Assembly: GCA_900542445.1 (NCBI GenBank)
Contig: UQNN01000006.1
Span: forward strand, 1 to 64,000
From: an uncultured Eubacteriales bacterium
GTDB lineage: Bacteria > Bacillota > Clostridia > Christensenellales > Aristaeellaceae
DNA: 64,000 nucleotides
Direction: 5' to 3'
Below the pieces are notes generated by a model. The model was not told the origin of the DNA, searched no databases, and was given only the letters and a program-made list of their open reading frames with translations. Shown here one piece after another: positions 16,770 through 26,400 of this stretch. Numbering within the stretch: the stretch's first letter is position 1; each line of letters starts with the position of its first letter. The translations under genes were made by a program, and so were the position numbers.

Positions 16770-17767
16770 ACGCGCCCCTCCGGACGCGGCGTCTTGTCCA
16801 GCTTGTCTTTCATCGCGGCCAGCACCTGATCCAGCGCTTCGTGCAGCGGCGCATGAATCGTGCAGCCCGCCGCCTGCGCATGTCCGCCGCCGCCGAAGAG
16901 CACGGCAATATCGTTCACCGTATCCGGCTCCACCGCACGCAGGGACATCTTGATGCCGTCATCGCGCTCGGAAGCCAGCACTGCCATGCGAACGCCTTCC
17001 ACTTCCAGCGCCTTGTTCACCAGTCCGTCCGCCTGCCCGAAGGTGCAGCCGGTCTCCTCAAAATCGTGCTTGTCAAAATCGATCACGCCGACCTGACCGT
17101 CGAACATGAAACGCAGCTTGTTGTAGGCAATGCGGGTCAGCTTCACGCGGTTCATCGGCTGGGTGCGGTACAGTCTGCGCGTCATCGCGGAGATATCCAC
17201 GCCCAGCTTGAGCAACTCACCTGCGGCAATCAACGTTGCCGGAGACGTCGCCGGATACTGGAAATGGCCGGTATCGGTGCTCATGCCTGTCAGCAGGCAC
17301 GTGCCCATGTCCTTTGTCATCTCCACGCCGAGACCGAGAATCGCCTCATATGCCAGCAGACAGCAGGCAGATTCGCCTCCGCGGATGAAGTTCGCCTGTC
17401 CATAAGCCGGATTTGTCGCGTGATGATCGATCACCATGCGGAAGCCTGCCGCGTCAAACACGGCTTCGCTCTTGCCCAGCAGCGAACGGTCGCTCACATC
17501 CACGGCAATCGCCGTGTCGTAATCCGCGCCGTTCACGTTTTCCGGGCGAAGGACGGTTTCGCTGCCCGGCAGATACTTCAAATTGTCCGGCACATCGCCG
17601 TCACAAATCACATTGACCTGCTTACCCAGCGCCAAAAAAGCAAGGCGAAGCGCCAGCGTAGAACCCAAAGTGTCCCCATCCGGGGAAACATGGGCCAGCA
17701 GCGCCACGCGCTTCGCCTGGTGGGCATGGCACAGCCAATCCTCAAATTCCCGCTTCCCCTGCGTCAT
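16766..17767 (-). CDS. nrnA: DHH-family oligoribonuclease / pAp phosphatase
   Basis: 333 residues. The DHH domain carries the metal motifs HVSPDGDTLGS, AVDVSDRSLLG and VIDHHATN, plus a later Asp in STDTGHF; the DHHA1 domain ends with the substrate motif FGGGGHAQAAGC. NrnA removes short RNA (nanoRNA) and dephosphorylates pAp. It overlaps rbfA by 26 bases and truB by 4, so it is tightly coupled in the operon. Confidence 0.93.
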   Translation of the reverse strand: MTQGKREFEDWLCHAHQAKRVALLAHVSPDGDTLGSTLALRLAFLALGKQVNVICDGDVPDNLKYLPGSETVLRPENVNGADYDTAIAVDVSDRSLLGKSEAVFDAAGFRMVIDHHATNPAYGQANFIRGGESACCLLAYEAILGLGVEMTKDMGTCLLTGMSTDTGHFQYPATSPATLIAAGELLKLGVDISAMTRRLYRTQPMNRVKLTRIAYNKLRFMFDGQVGVIDFDKHDFEETGCTFGQADGLVNKALEVEGVRMAVLASERDDGIKMSLRAVEPDTVNDIAVLFGGGGHAQAAGCTIHAPLHEALDQVLAAMKDKLDKTPRPEGRV

Positions 17768-18134
17768 CGGATCGACTCTCCTCCGTCTTTCTCACCTGAT
17801 TGATGAGGCTTGCGATATGCACACCGTATTCAATCGTCGTGTCCAGTTCAAAAACCAGCTCCGGCGTATAGCGAAGCTGCACGCGCCGCCCAAGGTTGTG
17901 GCGGATAAAGCCCGCCGCCGTCTTGAGCGCTTTCATCATCGGCGCGCGTTTTTCTTCTTCATAGATACTCACATAGACCTTCGCATACCGAAGATCGCGC
18001 GTCACATCCACATGCGTGATGGAAAACATGCAGTCCGTCCGCGGATCAGAAACATCCTCGCGGATGATTTTCTCCGTTTCGCGCATGATTTCGCTGGCAA
18101 TGCGGTCTGTGCGTTCAAATTGTTGATTGGCCAT
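17742..18134 (-). CDS. rbfA: Ribosome-binding factor A
   Basis: 130 residues, a KH-type fold: RTDRIASEIMRETEKIIRE, ITHVDVTRDLRYAKVYVS and LRYTPELVFELDTTIEYG are the family blocks. It helps mature the 16S rRNA 5' end and assemble the 30S subunit. It follows infB after a hairpin that should reduce readthrough. Confidence 0.95.
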   Translation of the reverse strand: MANQQFERTDRIASEIMRETEKIIREDVSDPRTDCMFSITHVDVTRDLRYAKVYVSIYEEEKRAPMMKALKTAAGFIRHNLGRRVQLRYTPELVFELDTTIEYGVHIASLINQVRKTEESRSDDAGEAGI

Positions 18135-18151
18135 ATTTCCTTACCTTACTT

Positions 18152-18191
18152 AAAAAAGGCGGCCCGGCGGCAAAGCATGCAACCGGGCCGC
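18152..18191 (-). terminator. Terminator-like hairpin between infB and rbfA
   Basis: GCGGCCCGG (18159-18167) pairs with CCGGGCCGC (18183-18191) and is followed on the minus strand by six or more T. It splits an otherwise continuous operon, so the rbfA-nrnA-truB-ribF half is likely expressed by readthrough or an unseen promoter. Confidence 0.8.
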
Positions 18192-18213
18192 GCCTGTTGA
18201 CCTTGAAAATCGA

Positions 18214-20850
18214 TTACCTCGGAATTTCTTCCATCACGAAGCACTCGATGACGTCGCCTTCCTTGATATCCGTGTAGTTTTCCAGGCACACGCCGCACTC
18301 GTAGCCGTCGGCCACTTCCTTGACCGCGTCTTTGAAGCGCTGGAGCGAAGAAAGCTTGCCCTCGTAAACCACCACGTTGTCGCGCAGCAGGCGAACCTGA
18401 GCGTTGCGCTGGAGCTTGCCGTCGGTGACATACGAACCGGCGACGATGCCCACGCCCGTGATTTTGAACACGTTGCGCACTTCCGCGTGGCCGATGACGT
18501 TCTCGCGGAATTCCGGAGAGAGCAGACCCTTCATGGCCTTCTCCATATCCTCGATCGCCTGATAAATCACGCGGTAATAACGGATATCGATGCCGTCGCG
18601 GTTTGCGGCCTCGCGCGCCTTCGCATCCGGACGGACGTTGAAGCCGATGATGATCGCACCGTCGATGCCCGCGAGCATGACGTCGTTCTCGGTAATCGCG
18701 CCGACGCCGCTGTGGATCGTGCGCACACGAACCTCCGCATTGGAGAGCTTTTCAAGCGACTGCTTAACCGCCTCGACAGAACCCTGCACGTCGGCCTTGA
18801 TGATGATGTTGAGGTCCTTAACCTCGCCCTGCTCCAGCTTGCTGTACAGATCTTCGAGCGTGGACGCGGAGCTGTTCTTGACCATCGACGCGCGGGCTTT
18901 CGCGGCGCGCTCCTCGACAACCTGACGGGCCAGCTTCTCGTCGGCCACCGCCATGAACTCGTCGCCCGCCTCCGGCACGCCGCCGAAACCGATGATCTCC
19001 ACCGGCGTGGACGGCGTCGCGTGCTTCACGCGCTCACCACGGCTGGAAACCATCGCGCGGATACGGCCATACGCGTTTCCAGCGACAACCATGTCGCCCA
19101 CATGCAGCGTGCCGTTCTGCACCAGCGCCGTCGCGACGGCGCCGCGGGAATGATCCAGCTTCGCCTCGATGATGACGCCGCGTGCCTTGCGGTTCGGGTT
19201 GGCCTTGAGTTCCAGCATATCGGCCAGAAGCAGCACGTTTTCGAGCAGATCGTCGATGCCCTCGCCGGTCTTAGCGGAAACGTTCACCATGATGGTGTCG
19301 CCGCCCCACTCTTCCGGCACCAGCTCGTAACGGGTCAATTCCTGCTTCACCGCGTCCGGATCCGCGCCCGGCTTGTCGATCTTGTTGATCGCCACGATGA
19401 TCGGGCACTTCGCCGCTTTCGCGTGGTTGATGGATTCAATGGTCTGCGGCATCACGCCGTCGTCCGCCGCAACAACCAGAATCGCGATATCGGTCGCCTG
19501 CGTGCCGCGGGCGCGCATCGCCGTGAAGGCTTCGTGGCCCGGCGTATCCAGGAAGGTGATCTGGCGGTCGCCCACCTTGGCGATGTACGCGCCGATATGC
19601 TGGGTAATGCCGCCGGCCTCGCCCGCGGCCACCTTCGCCTTGCGGATGTAATCCAGCAGCGACGTTTTGCCGTGGTCAACGTGGCCCATGATCGTGACGA
19701 CCGGGGGACGCGTGACCAGCTCTTCCTCGCTGTCCTCCACGTTCTCGGCAGAGAGCGCGTCCTCGGCAGTCTTGTCAAGCTTCATTTCCAGCGTCACGCC
19801 GAACTCGGAAGCCACCAGCGACGCGGTATCGAAATCCAGCTCCTGGTTAATCGTCGCCATGATGCCCAGCAGCATCAGTTTCTTGATGATCTCGCCCGCC
19901 GGTTTGCCGATGCGCTCGGTCAGATCGCGGACGGTGATGGTCTCGGCGGTCATGTAGGCCGTTTCGATCTTGATCGGGGCCATCATCTGCTGCGCGGAGA
20001 GCTGACGGCCCTTCTTGCGGCGGCCGCGCACCACGTCGTCATCCATGCCGTAGCCCGTATCGCGCGCAAGCTGCTTGCGGTTCTTCACCGGCTGATACTC
20101 CGGGTCATGCTGACGCTGGCGCATCTTCTTGTTCGGATCGTAGTTGGAAACACGCTCCTTCTCGACCGTGGGCATCAGCTCCGGGCCCTTCGGGGCGCGC
20201 TGCGGACGGCCGCCCATCGGACGCTGTCCGCCCATGCCGCCTGCCGGGCGCGCGCCGCCCTGCTGGCCGTTGCGCGCGCCAAAACCGCCCTGGGGACGAT
20301 CTCCGCGCGGCGCAAAGTTGCCGCCCTGGGGGCGATCCCCGCGCGGGGCAAAGCCGCCGCCCTGGGGACGATCGCCACGCGGGGCAAAATTACCGCCCTG
20401 CGGACGGTCTCCGCGCGGCGCAAAATTGCCGCCCTGTGCGCGCGGTGCGCCCTGAGGACGATCTCCGCGCGGGGCAAAGCTGCCGCCCTGTGCGCGCGGC
20501 GCGTTGCCGTTCTGCTGAGGACGGGCCGCAGGGGCCGCAGGAGCGGCAGGCTTCGCTTCCGGCTGCTTGGCGGCAGGCTTCAGCTCTTCCTTCTTCTCCT
20601 CGGTCTTTTCCACAGGCACATCGTCGGGCATCGTCCATGCCTTGCTCTGCGAGCTGAGCGCCTTCTGCTGCTCTTCGCGGCGCTTTTCCTCGCGCTCGGC
20701 CTCCTGCTGCTGCGTAAAGCCGTTTTCAATCTTGCGCAGCTCGGCGAGCGTCTTTTCCGCCGCGGTACGGACTCCCGTCACGTCTCCCAGCAGCTTCGCC
20801 GCCCGGCGGCTGAGTTCCTTTGTTGCGTCTTGAACCTTCATTTTGGACAT
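18214..20850 (-). CDS. infB: Translation initiation factor IF-2
   Basis: 878 residues. A charged helical N-terminus is followed, at about residues 110-235, by a Gly/Arg/Pro/Gln-rich stretch with tandem FAPRGDRPQGG units; after that come the conserved IF2-N domain, the GTPase domain with GHVDHGKTSLLD, DTPGHEAF and NKID, and the two C-terminal beta-barrel domains. It places fMet-tRNA on the 30S subunit. ATG 20850 is preferred because AAGGG lies just upstream; in-frame TTG 20871 lacks a ribosome site and ATG 20841 is close downstream. The RGD/RPQ repeats are unusually regular. Confidence 0.96.
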   Translation of the reverse strand: MSKMKVQDATKELSRRAAKLLGDVTGVRTAAEKTLAELRKIENGFTQQQEAEREEKRREEQQKALSSQSKAWTMPDDVPVEKTEEKKEELKPAAKQPEAKPAAPAAPAARPQQNGNAPRAQGGSFAPRGDRPQGAPRAQGGNFAPRGDRPQGGNFAPRGDRPQGGGFAPRGDRPQGGNFAPRGDRPQGGFGARNGQQGGARPAGGMGGQRPMGGRPQRAPKGPELMPTVEKERVSNYDPNKKMRQRQHDPEYQPVKNRKQLARDTGYGMDDDVVRGRRKKGRQLSAQQMMAPIKIETAYMTAETITVRDLTERIGKPAGEIIKKLMLLGIMATINQELDFDTASLVASEFGVTLEMKLDKTAEDALSAENVEDSEEELVTRPPVVTIMGHVDHGKTSLLDYIRKAKVAAGEAGGITQHIGAYIAKVGDRQITFLDTPGHEAFTAMRARGTQATDIAILVVAADDGVMPQTIESINHAKAAKCPIIVAINKIDKPGADPDAVKQELTRYELVPEEWGGDTIMVNVSAKTGEGIDDLLENVLLLADMLELKANPNRKARGVIIEAKLDHSRGAVATALVQNGTLHVGDMVVAGNAYGRIRAMVSSRGERVKHATPSTPVEIIGFGGVPEAGDEFMAVADEKLARQVVEERAAKARASMVKNSSASTLEDLYSKLEQGEVKDLNIIIKADVQGSVEAVKQSLEKLSNAEVRVRTIHSGVGAITENDVMLAGIDGAIIIGFNVRPDAKAREAANRDGIDIRYYRVIYQAIEDMEKAMKGLLSPEFRENVIGHAEVRNVFKITGVGIVAGSYVTDGKLQRNAQVRLLRDNVVVYEGKLSSLQRFKDAVKEVADGYECGVCLENYTDIKEGDVIECFVMEEIPR
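20275..20500 (-). repeat. Tandem 33-bp-type repeats in infB
   Basis: Seven or so imperfect units coding [G/S]-x-F-A-P-R-G-D-R-P-Q-G-G are visible as repeated GGACGATC..CGCGCGGCGCAAA blocks on the plus strand. The array is in frame and within the IF-2 linker. Confidence 0.85.
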
Positions 20851-20892
20851 TCTGCCCTTGCACCCCCGCAAATTTGCGTCACTGTCGTGTGG

Positions 20893-21234
20893 TTATCTTC
20901 CCTGAAACGGTGCGTTGCCCGCCTCTTCTTCCCTGGCCAATGCCAGCAGCTTTTCGCCCAGCGTGCCCCGCGCAATTGCGGCGCTCATGCGTCCGGGCTT
21001 GCCGATGGCCTGCCCCAGTCTGTCCGGCGACGTTTCATAAAGCGGAACTTTATAAAACGCGCAGGAATCCCGGAATTTCTTTTTTGTATTGTCGGATGCG
21101 TCTGCATCCAGAATCATGAATAAAGCCGTTCCGGATGAAACCGTCTTGAGCACGCCGCTCTCGCCGAGGCTCAGCTGCCCCGCGCGCATGGCGATGCCCA
21201 GCATCGCGTAAAACGCGTCGCGCTCAAGTTTCAT
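20893..21234 (-). CDS. ylxQ: L7Ae-family K-turn RNA-binding protein (YlxQ)
   Basis: 113 residues with the L7Ae/L30e fold: AMLGIAMRAGQLSLGESGVLK, then a strand with FMILDADASDNTKKKF and a helix with KPGRMSAAIA. Family members bind kink-turn RNAs. It sits between ylxR and infB as in most Firmicutes and overlaps the end of ylxR by 11 bases. Confidence 0.9.
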   Translation of the reverse strand: MKLERDAFYAMLGIAMRAGQLSLGESGVLKTVSSGTALFMILDADASDNTKKKFRDSCAFYKVPLYETSPDRLGQAIGKPGRMSAAIARGTLGEKLLALAREEEAGNAPFQGR

Positions 21235-21490
21235 CGACTTCCTCCATCAGCTGGCTGAGTACGGCTTCGTCGATCTTCGTTTCCAGCGCGCGGTCAAGCT
21301 GCTTCTGGCGAACCGCTTTCGTCAGGCATTCCTTCGATTTGCAAATATATGCGCCGCGCCCCGGAGCCTTGCCGATTCGGTCAAAGCTGATTTCGCCCTG
21401 TGCGTTGCGGACAATGCGCAGCAGCGCCTTCTTTTCCTTCATCTCGCGGCAGCCCACGCACATACGCATGGGAACTTTGCGTGTTTTCAT
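21224..21490 (-). CDS. ylxR: YlxR/RnpM-family RNA-binding protein
   Basis: 88 residues with the family signature RMCVGCREMKEKKALLRIVR and GRGAYICKSKECL. It binds RNA; in Bacillus it has been described as a modulator of RNase P, whose RNA gene is also in this window. It lies in the nusA-ylxR-ylxQ-infB order. Confidence 0.93.
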   Translation of the reverse strand: MKTRKVPMRMCVGCREMKEKKALLRIVRNAQGEISFDRIGKAPGRGAYICKSKECLTKAVRQKQLDRALETKIDEAVLSQLMEEVDET

Positions 21491-21505
21491 CGGCGCACCC
21501 CGCTT

Positions 21506-22696
21506 TTACTCGGCGTCGCCTTCAGCCGATGACGCTTCCGCCGCTTCGGCCTCAACCTGCTCGTCGATCTGGCTCTGGCTCTTGATGTCGATCTTCCAGC
21601 CGCTCAGGCGCGCGGCAAGGCGCGCATTCTGGCCTTCCTTGCCGATGGCCAGAGAGAGCTGGTTATCCGGCACGACCACGCGGCAAGCTTTTTCCTGCTC
21701 GTTGACGAACACGTTCACCACATGCGCCGGATTCAGCGCGTTGGCGACAAACTCCGCCGGATCAGCCGACCACTTGATGATGTCGATCTTCTCGCCGCGC
21801 AGTTCGGTCACCACGCGATCCACGCGCTGGCCGCGCGGGCCGACGCAGGAACCCACCGGATCGATCATCGGGTCGGTGGAATGCACAGCCATCTTTGTGC
21901 GGCTTCCCGCCTCGCGGGAAATGGACTTGATCTGCACAATGCCGCTCTGAATTTCCGGCACTTCCAGCTCGAACAGGCGCTTGACCAGACCCGGATGGAT
22001 ACGGGACACGCTGACCTGCGGGCCGTGCTTCGCGCCCGGACGCGCCAGGCGGCGATCCGCGACGACTTCCAACACGTAGACCTTGAAGCGCTCGCCCGGC
22101 GCATACACGTCGGTCGCCATCTGCTGGCTCGGTTCGAGCACGCCTTCGGTCTTGCCCAGCTCAACGTAAACGTCCTTCGTCTCCGGATCGACACTGTGCA
22201 CGATCGCGGTCAGGATCTCGTTTTCCTTTTCGATGAAATCGTCGTAGACCTTACCGCGCTCGGCCTCGCGGATCTTCTGCACGATGACCTGCTTGGCCGT
22301 CTGCGCGGCGACGCGGCGGAAGTTATCCGGCGTGACCTCGACCTCGACGATATCGTCCTGCTGATAACTGGGCTGAATCGCCTGTGCCTCCTCGATGGAA
22401 ATCTCGGTCGCCTCGTCGGTGGGCCAGCGCTCAACCGTCTTTCTGGCGTACAGGCGAACCGCGCCAGTCTCCCGATTCAGCTCCACGCGCACGTTCGCGT
22501 TGGAAGGCGGCATGCCGTATTCTTTGCTGAAATTATTTTTATAAGCGCTCTTCAACGCCTCTTCAATCGCGGAAAAGAGCAGCTCCTTGCTGATGTTTTT
22601 CTCTTTGGCCAGCGCGGCGACCGCTTCGATCATGTCGCGGTTCTCGTTTTTATCGATGCCCTGACGCTTATCTTCCTTCTGAGTCGTTTTCCTCAT
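21506..22696 (-). CDS. nusA: Transcription termination/antitermination factor NusA
   Basis: 396 residues: N-terminal RNA-polymerase-binding domain, S1 domain (VHSVDPETKDVYVELGKTEGVL), then KH1 (GSCVGPRGQRVDRVVTEL) and KH2 (LSLAIGKEGQNARLAARLSGWKIDI), and a short acidic tail. It promotes pausing, folding and termination of nascent RNA. ATG 22696 lies within the 3' end of rimP with GAGGAG 10 bases upstream. The roughly 20 residues before MIEAVAALAKEK are longer than usual, so a later start (for example ATG 22633) is possible. Confidence 0.94.
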   Translation of the reverse strand: MRKTTQKEDKRQGIDKNENRDMIEAVAALAKEKNISKELLFSAIEEALKSAYKNNFSKEYGMPPSNANVRVELNRETGAVRLYARKTVERWPTDEATEISIEEAQAIQPSYQQDDIVEVEVTPDNFRRVAAQTAKQVIVQKIREAERGKVYDDFIEKENEILTAIVHSVDPETKDVYVELGKTEGVLEPSQQMATDVYAPGERFKVYVLEVVADRRLARPGAKHGPQVSVSRIHPGLVKRLFELEVPEIQSGIVQIKSISREAGSRTKMAVHSTDPMIDPVGSCVGPRGQRVDRVVTELRGEKIDIIKWSADPAEFVANALNPAHVVNVFVNEQEKACRVVVPDNQLSLAIGKEGQNARLAARLSGWKIDIKSQSQIDEQVEAEAAEASSAEGDAE

Positions 22697-23183
22697 CGTC
22701 GCTCATCTCCTCGTCCATTGCGATATCTTCCTCGGTGATGATCACCAGCGGTTTACACAGCGAAACGTCCTTCTGCGCAAAGCGAAGTTCATTTTCGCCG
22801 TCACGGATGACGATTTCGCCGTCCACAAGCCCGACCAGCTCGCCTTCAAACTGCTTGCGGCGCTCAATCGGGCGGAACAGATGGATTTCCACCATCTCGC
22901 CCGCATGCTTGTCAAAATCCTTCTGCTTTTTCAGCGGACGATCAAGACCCGGCGAACATACCTCAAGGAAATCATAATCCACGCGCTCGACCAGCGGGGC
23001 CACAGCGCGGTGATACGTTTCACAGTCGCTCAAGGTAATACCGTCGGGTTTGTCAATATAAATCCGCAGATAGCGGCTCGCGCCCTCGCGCGCAAGCTCT
23101 ACATCCACCAGCTCAAAGCCAAACTGCTGCGCAAGCTTCTGGCAGGCCGGCTCAATCACACGGGTCAAATCGCTTTGTGCCAT
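22668..23183 (-). CDS. rimP: Ribosome maturation factor RimP
   Basis: 171 residues with GFELVDVELAREGASRYLRIYIDKPDGITLSDC and YDFLEVCSPGLDRPL, and a C-terminal SH3-like domain with an acidic tail. It assists 30S assembly and is the first gene of the nusA-infB operon, 140 bases downstream of a good promoter and a hairpin-rich leader. It overlaps nusA by 29 bases. Confidence 0.94.
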   Translation of the reverse strand: MAQSDLTRVIEPACQKLAQQFGFELVDVELAREGASRYLRIYIDKPDGITLSDCETYHRAVAPLVERVDYDFLEVCSPGLDRPLKKQKDFDKHAGEMVEIHLFRPIERRKQFEGELVGLVDGEIVIRDGENELRFAQKDVSLCKPLVIITEEDIAMDEEMSDDEENDSEGR

Positions 23184-23194
23184 TCACACACTCC

Positions 23195-23315
23195 CAAAGT
23201 CTCTTCAAAATCAATTTTCAGCCGAAACGGCTGCGGCAGATAGAAAGAGTGGGCGCTTCTCCCACTCTTTCGCATCCACCCGCAGGGTACAAAACTCCCT
23301 GCACCGCCATCGTAT
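23195..23315 (-). other. Structured leader of the rimP-nusA-infB operon
   Basis: Between promoter and rimP the minus strand shows three hairpins: GCAGGG/CCCTGC, then AAAGAGTGGG / CCCACTCTTT (23244-23253 with 23261-23270), then AGCCG/CGGCT followed by GAAAATTGATTTT. The last resembles a weak terminator. The arrangement suggests attenuation or NusA-linked feedback; it matches no riboswitch known to me. Confidence 0.5.
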
Positions 23316-23321
23316 GCGGTT

Positions 23322-23350
23322 ATTATATCACCGCTTTTTCAAAAAAACAA
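23322..23350 (-). promoter_or_regulatory. Promoter of the rimP-nusA-infB operon
   Basis: Minus-strand TTGTTT (23345-23350), a 17-base spacer and a perfect TATAAT (23322-23327). Confidence 0.75.
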
Positions 23351-23428
23351 CCCTCTATACATGGTTTGTCAGCTATTCCGTCGAAATTCGCATTTATAAC
23401 GAAAGATTTCTTTCAATTTGAACCCTGG

Positions 23429-26400
23429 TCAGAAGGAAAACAGCGTCGTCTGATTGCTTTCCGGCAGATTGCCCAAGCATCCGCCCTCGCGCAGCAGGTC
23501 GATCAGCGACGCGGAAATCTTCGTCCGGTTGCGCAGATCCTCAATGGAAATAAACGGCGACTGTTCGCGCGCGTCCACGATGCTCTGCGCGGCGGCCTCG
23601 CCCAAACCCGGCAGGGCGTTAAACGGCATGCGGATCGTCTGGTCGTCCACCACCTGGAATTTCGTCGCGTCGCTCTTGTAAAGATCGACCGGCGCAAGCT
23701 TGATGCCGCGGCAAAGCATTTCGATGACCAGTTCCATGATAATCATCAAATCCTTGTCTTTCTGCGTGAGGTCTTTGCTGTTCGCCTCCATCTCCTTATA
23801 ACGGCCGCGGATGGATTCCAGCGATCCGCCGAGGACACTCGCGTCAAAGCAGTCTGCGCGGACGGTGTAATACGCACAGTAATACGCCGCCGGACGATGC
23901 ACCTTGTACCACGCGATGCGCAGCGCCATCGTCACGTAGGCAACCGCGTGCCCCTTCGGGAACATGTATTTGATCTTTTTGCAGGAATCGATGAACCACG
24001 CCGGCACATTGTGCTCGATCATGGCCTCTTCCATCTCCGGCTTGAGCCCGCGTCCCTTACGCACGGATTCCATCGTGTCAAACGACATCTTCGGCGCGAC
24101 GCCGTAATCGATGAGCGCATTCATGATATCGTCGCGGCAGCAGATGCACGAAGCCAGCGGCGCGATGCCCGCCTTGATGATCTCCTGCGCGTTGCCGATC
24201 CACACGTCTGTGCCGTGGGACAGGCCGGAAATGCGAATCAGTTCCTCCATCGTCGTCGGGTGCGTTTCCTCCAGCATCTGCCGGACGAACTTCGTACCGA
24301 ATTCCGGCACGCCGTATGTGCCCGTCTTCGAGCCGATCTGCTCCGGGGTCACGCCCAGCGCCTCCGTGCCGGAAAACAGCGAAATCACATCCGGATCGGT
24401 CAGCGGCAGGGTGCGCGCGTCGATACCCGTCAAATCCATCAGCATGCGGATCATCGTCGGGTCGTCGTGGCCCAGAACGTCCAGCTTGACCAGCACGTCG
24501 TGCATCGAGCCGAAATCGTAATGCGTCGTGATGACCGGACTGGTCATGTCGTTGGCCGGGTGCTGAATGGCGACGAACTGCTGAATTTCATATTCCTTCG
24601 GCAGAACAACCATGCCCGCCGGGTGCTGGCCCGTCGTGCGTTTTACGCCGACACAGCCCAGCGCCAACCGGTTCATCTCCGCTTCCGACAGCGTCAGATT
24701 CCGCTCTTCGCAGTATTTTTTGACGTAGCCGTAGGCCGTCTTGTCCGCCAGCGTGCCGATGGTTCCGGCGCGGTAGCAGTATCCTTTGCCAAATAATTCT
24801 TCGATGTACGCATGCGCGCGCGGCTGATACACGCCGGAGAAGTTCAGGTCGATATCCGGCACCTTGTCGCCTTTGAAACCGAGGAAAACCTCGAACGGAA
24901 TATCGAACCCATCGCGGAAAAGATCTTCGCCGCACTGCGGGCATTTCATCGGCGGCAAGTCCACGCCGACCTTGTATTTGCTCCTGTCCACGTCAAAGGT
25001 GTACCATTTGCACTTCGGACAGCGGTAGTGCGGCGGCAGGGCGTTGACCTCCGAAATGCCGACCAAATGCGCCACGTAGGACGAGCCGACGCTGCCGCGC
25101 GAACCGACCAGATAGCCGTCCGCATTGGATTTTTTGACCAGCTTTTCCGCAATGTTGTACAGCGTGCCATAGCCGTAACCGAGGATGGAAGAAAGCTCCT
25201 TCTCCTTGCGCGCCACGACGATCTCCGGCGGATTGTCGCCGAACCACTCGCGAATCTGCTCTTCGCAAAGGTTGCGGATGTTGTCCGCCGCGTCCGGCCA
25301 GTACGGCTGGAACGTCTCCTTCCCCTCCGGATGCTTCGGGTACAGGCCGACCTCGCCAATGCGCGCGGCGATCTTCGCCGGGTTGTCGATGACGACTTCT
25401 TCAGCCTTCGCTTTGCCCAGATAACTGAATTCGTCGAGCATTTCCTGTGTCGTTTTGAAATACAGCGGCGGCTGGTTGTCCGCGTCCTTGAATCCGTGCG
25501 CTGCCTGAATGATCGCGCGGAATTTCCCGTCCTTCGGATCGAGAAAATGCACGTCGCCCGTCGCGCAGACCGGAATGCCCAGCTCTTCGCCGAGCCAGAC
25601 GATCTTGCGGTTGAAATCGCGCAGCTGTTCTTCGTCTTCCGCCATGCCCTCGCGCAGCATGAACGCGTTGTTGCCGATGGGCTGAATTTCAAGATAGTCG
25701 TAGAACCGCGCGATCCGTTTGAGTTCCGTGTCGTTTTTGCCGTCCACCACCGCGCGGAACAATTCGCCCGCCTCGCAGGCCGAGCCGACGATGATGCCCT
25801 TGCGGTATTTCTGCAAAATTTCGCGCGGGGTGTGCGGCTTGCGGCTGAAATAGTTGAGATGGCCTTCCGAAACGATCTTGTTCAGGTTGGTGATGCCGTC
25901 CTGTTCTGCGGCCAGCAGAATGATGTGATAGGAATCGCCGATGGCGCCGCCCGTCAGCGCGGAATTGATTTCGTTCAGGCGGGTGACGCCCTTCTCCTTC
26001 GCCGTGTCGAGCATGCGGTTGAGCATGTGGGCCGTCGCGCGCGCGTCGTGCACGGCTCTGTGCGCGTTTTTAAGGCTGATGCCCAGCGATTTGCAGACCG
26101 CGCCGAGCCTGTGGCTCTTGAGACTGGGGTACATTCTGCGGGAAAATTCCAGCGTGTCGATGACCGGCATGTGGATTTCAATTCCCAGTCGGCTGCATTC
26201 TTCCGTCAGGAAAGAATAGTCAAATTTTGCGTTGTGCGCCGCAAACGCCGCCCCGCCGATAAATTCCAGCAGTTTCGGGATTTCGATTTCCGCCGGGTTC
26301 GCGTCGGCGACCATGGCGTCGGTGATGTGCGTTAAATTGGAAACCTCTTCCGGAATCGGCTCCATCGGGTTGACAAACCTGCTGTATTCCTCCACCACCT

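Noticed and set aside
18487..21123. 878-codon plus-strand open frame opposite infB
   Set aside because: Antisense shadow; the minus strand encodes a complete IF-2.
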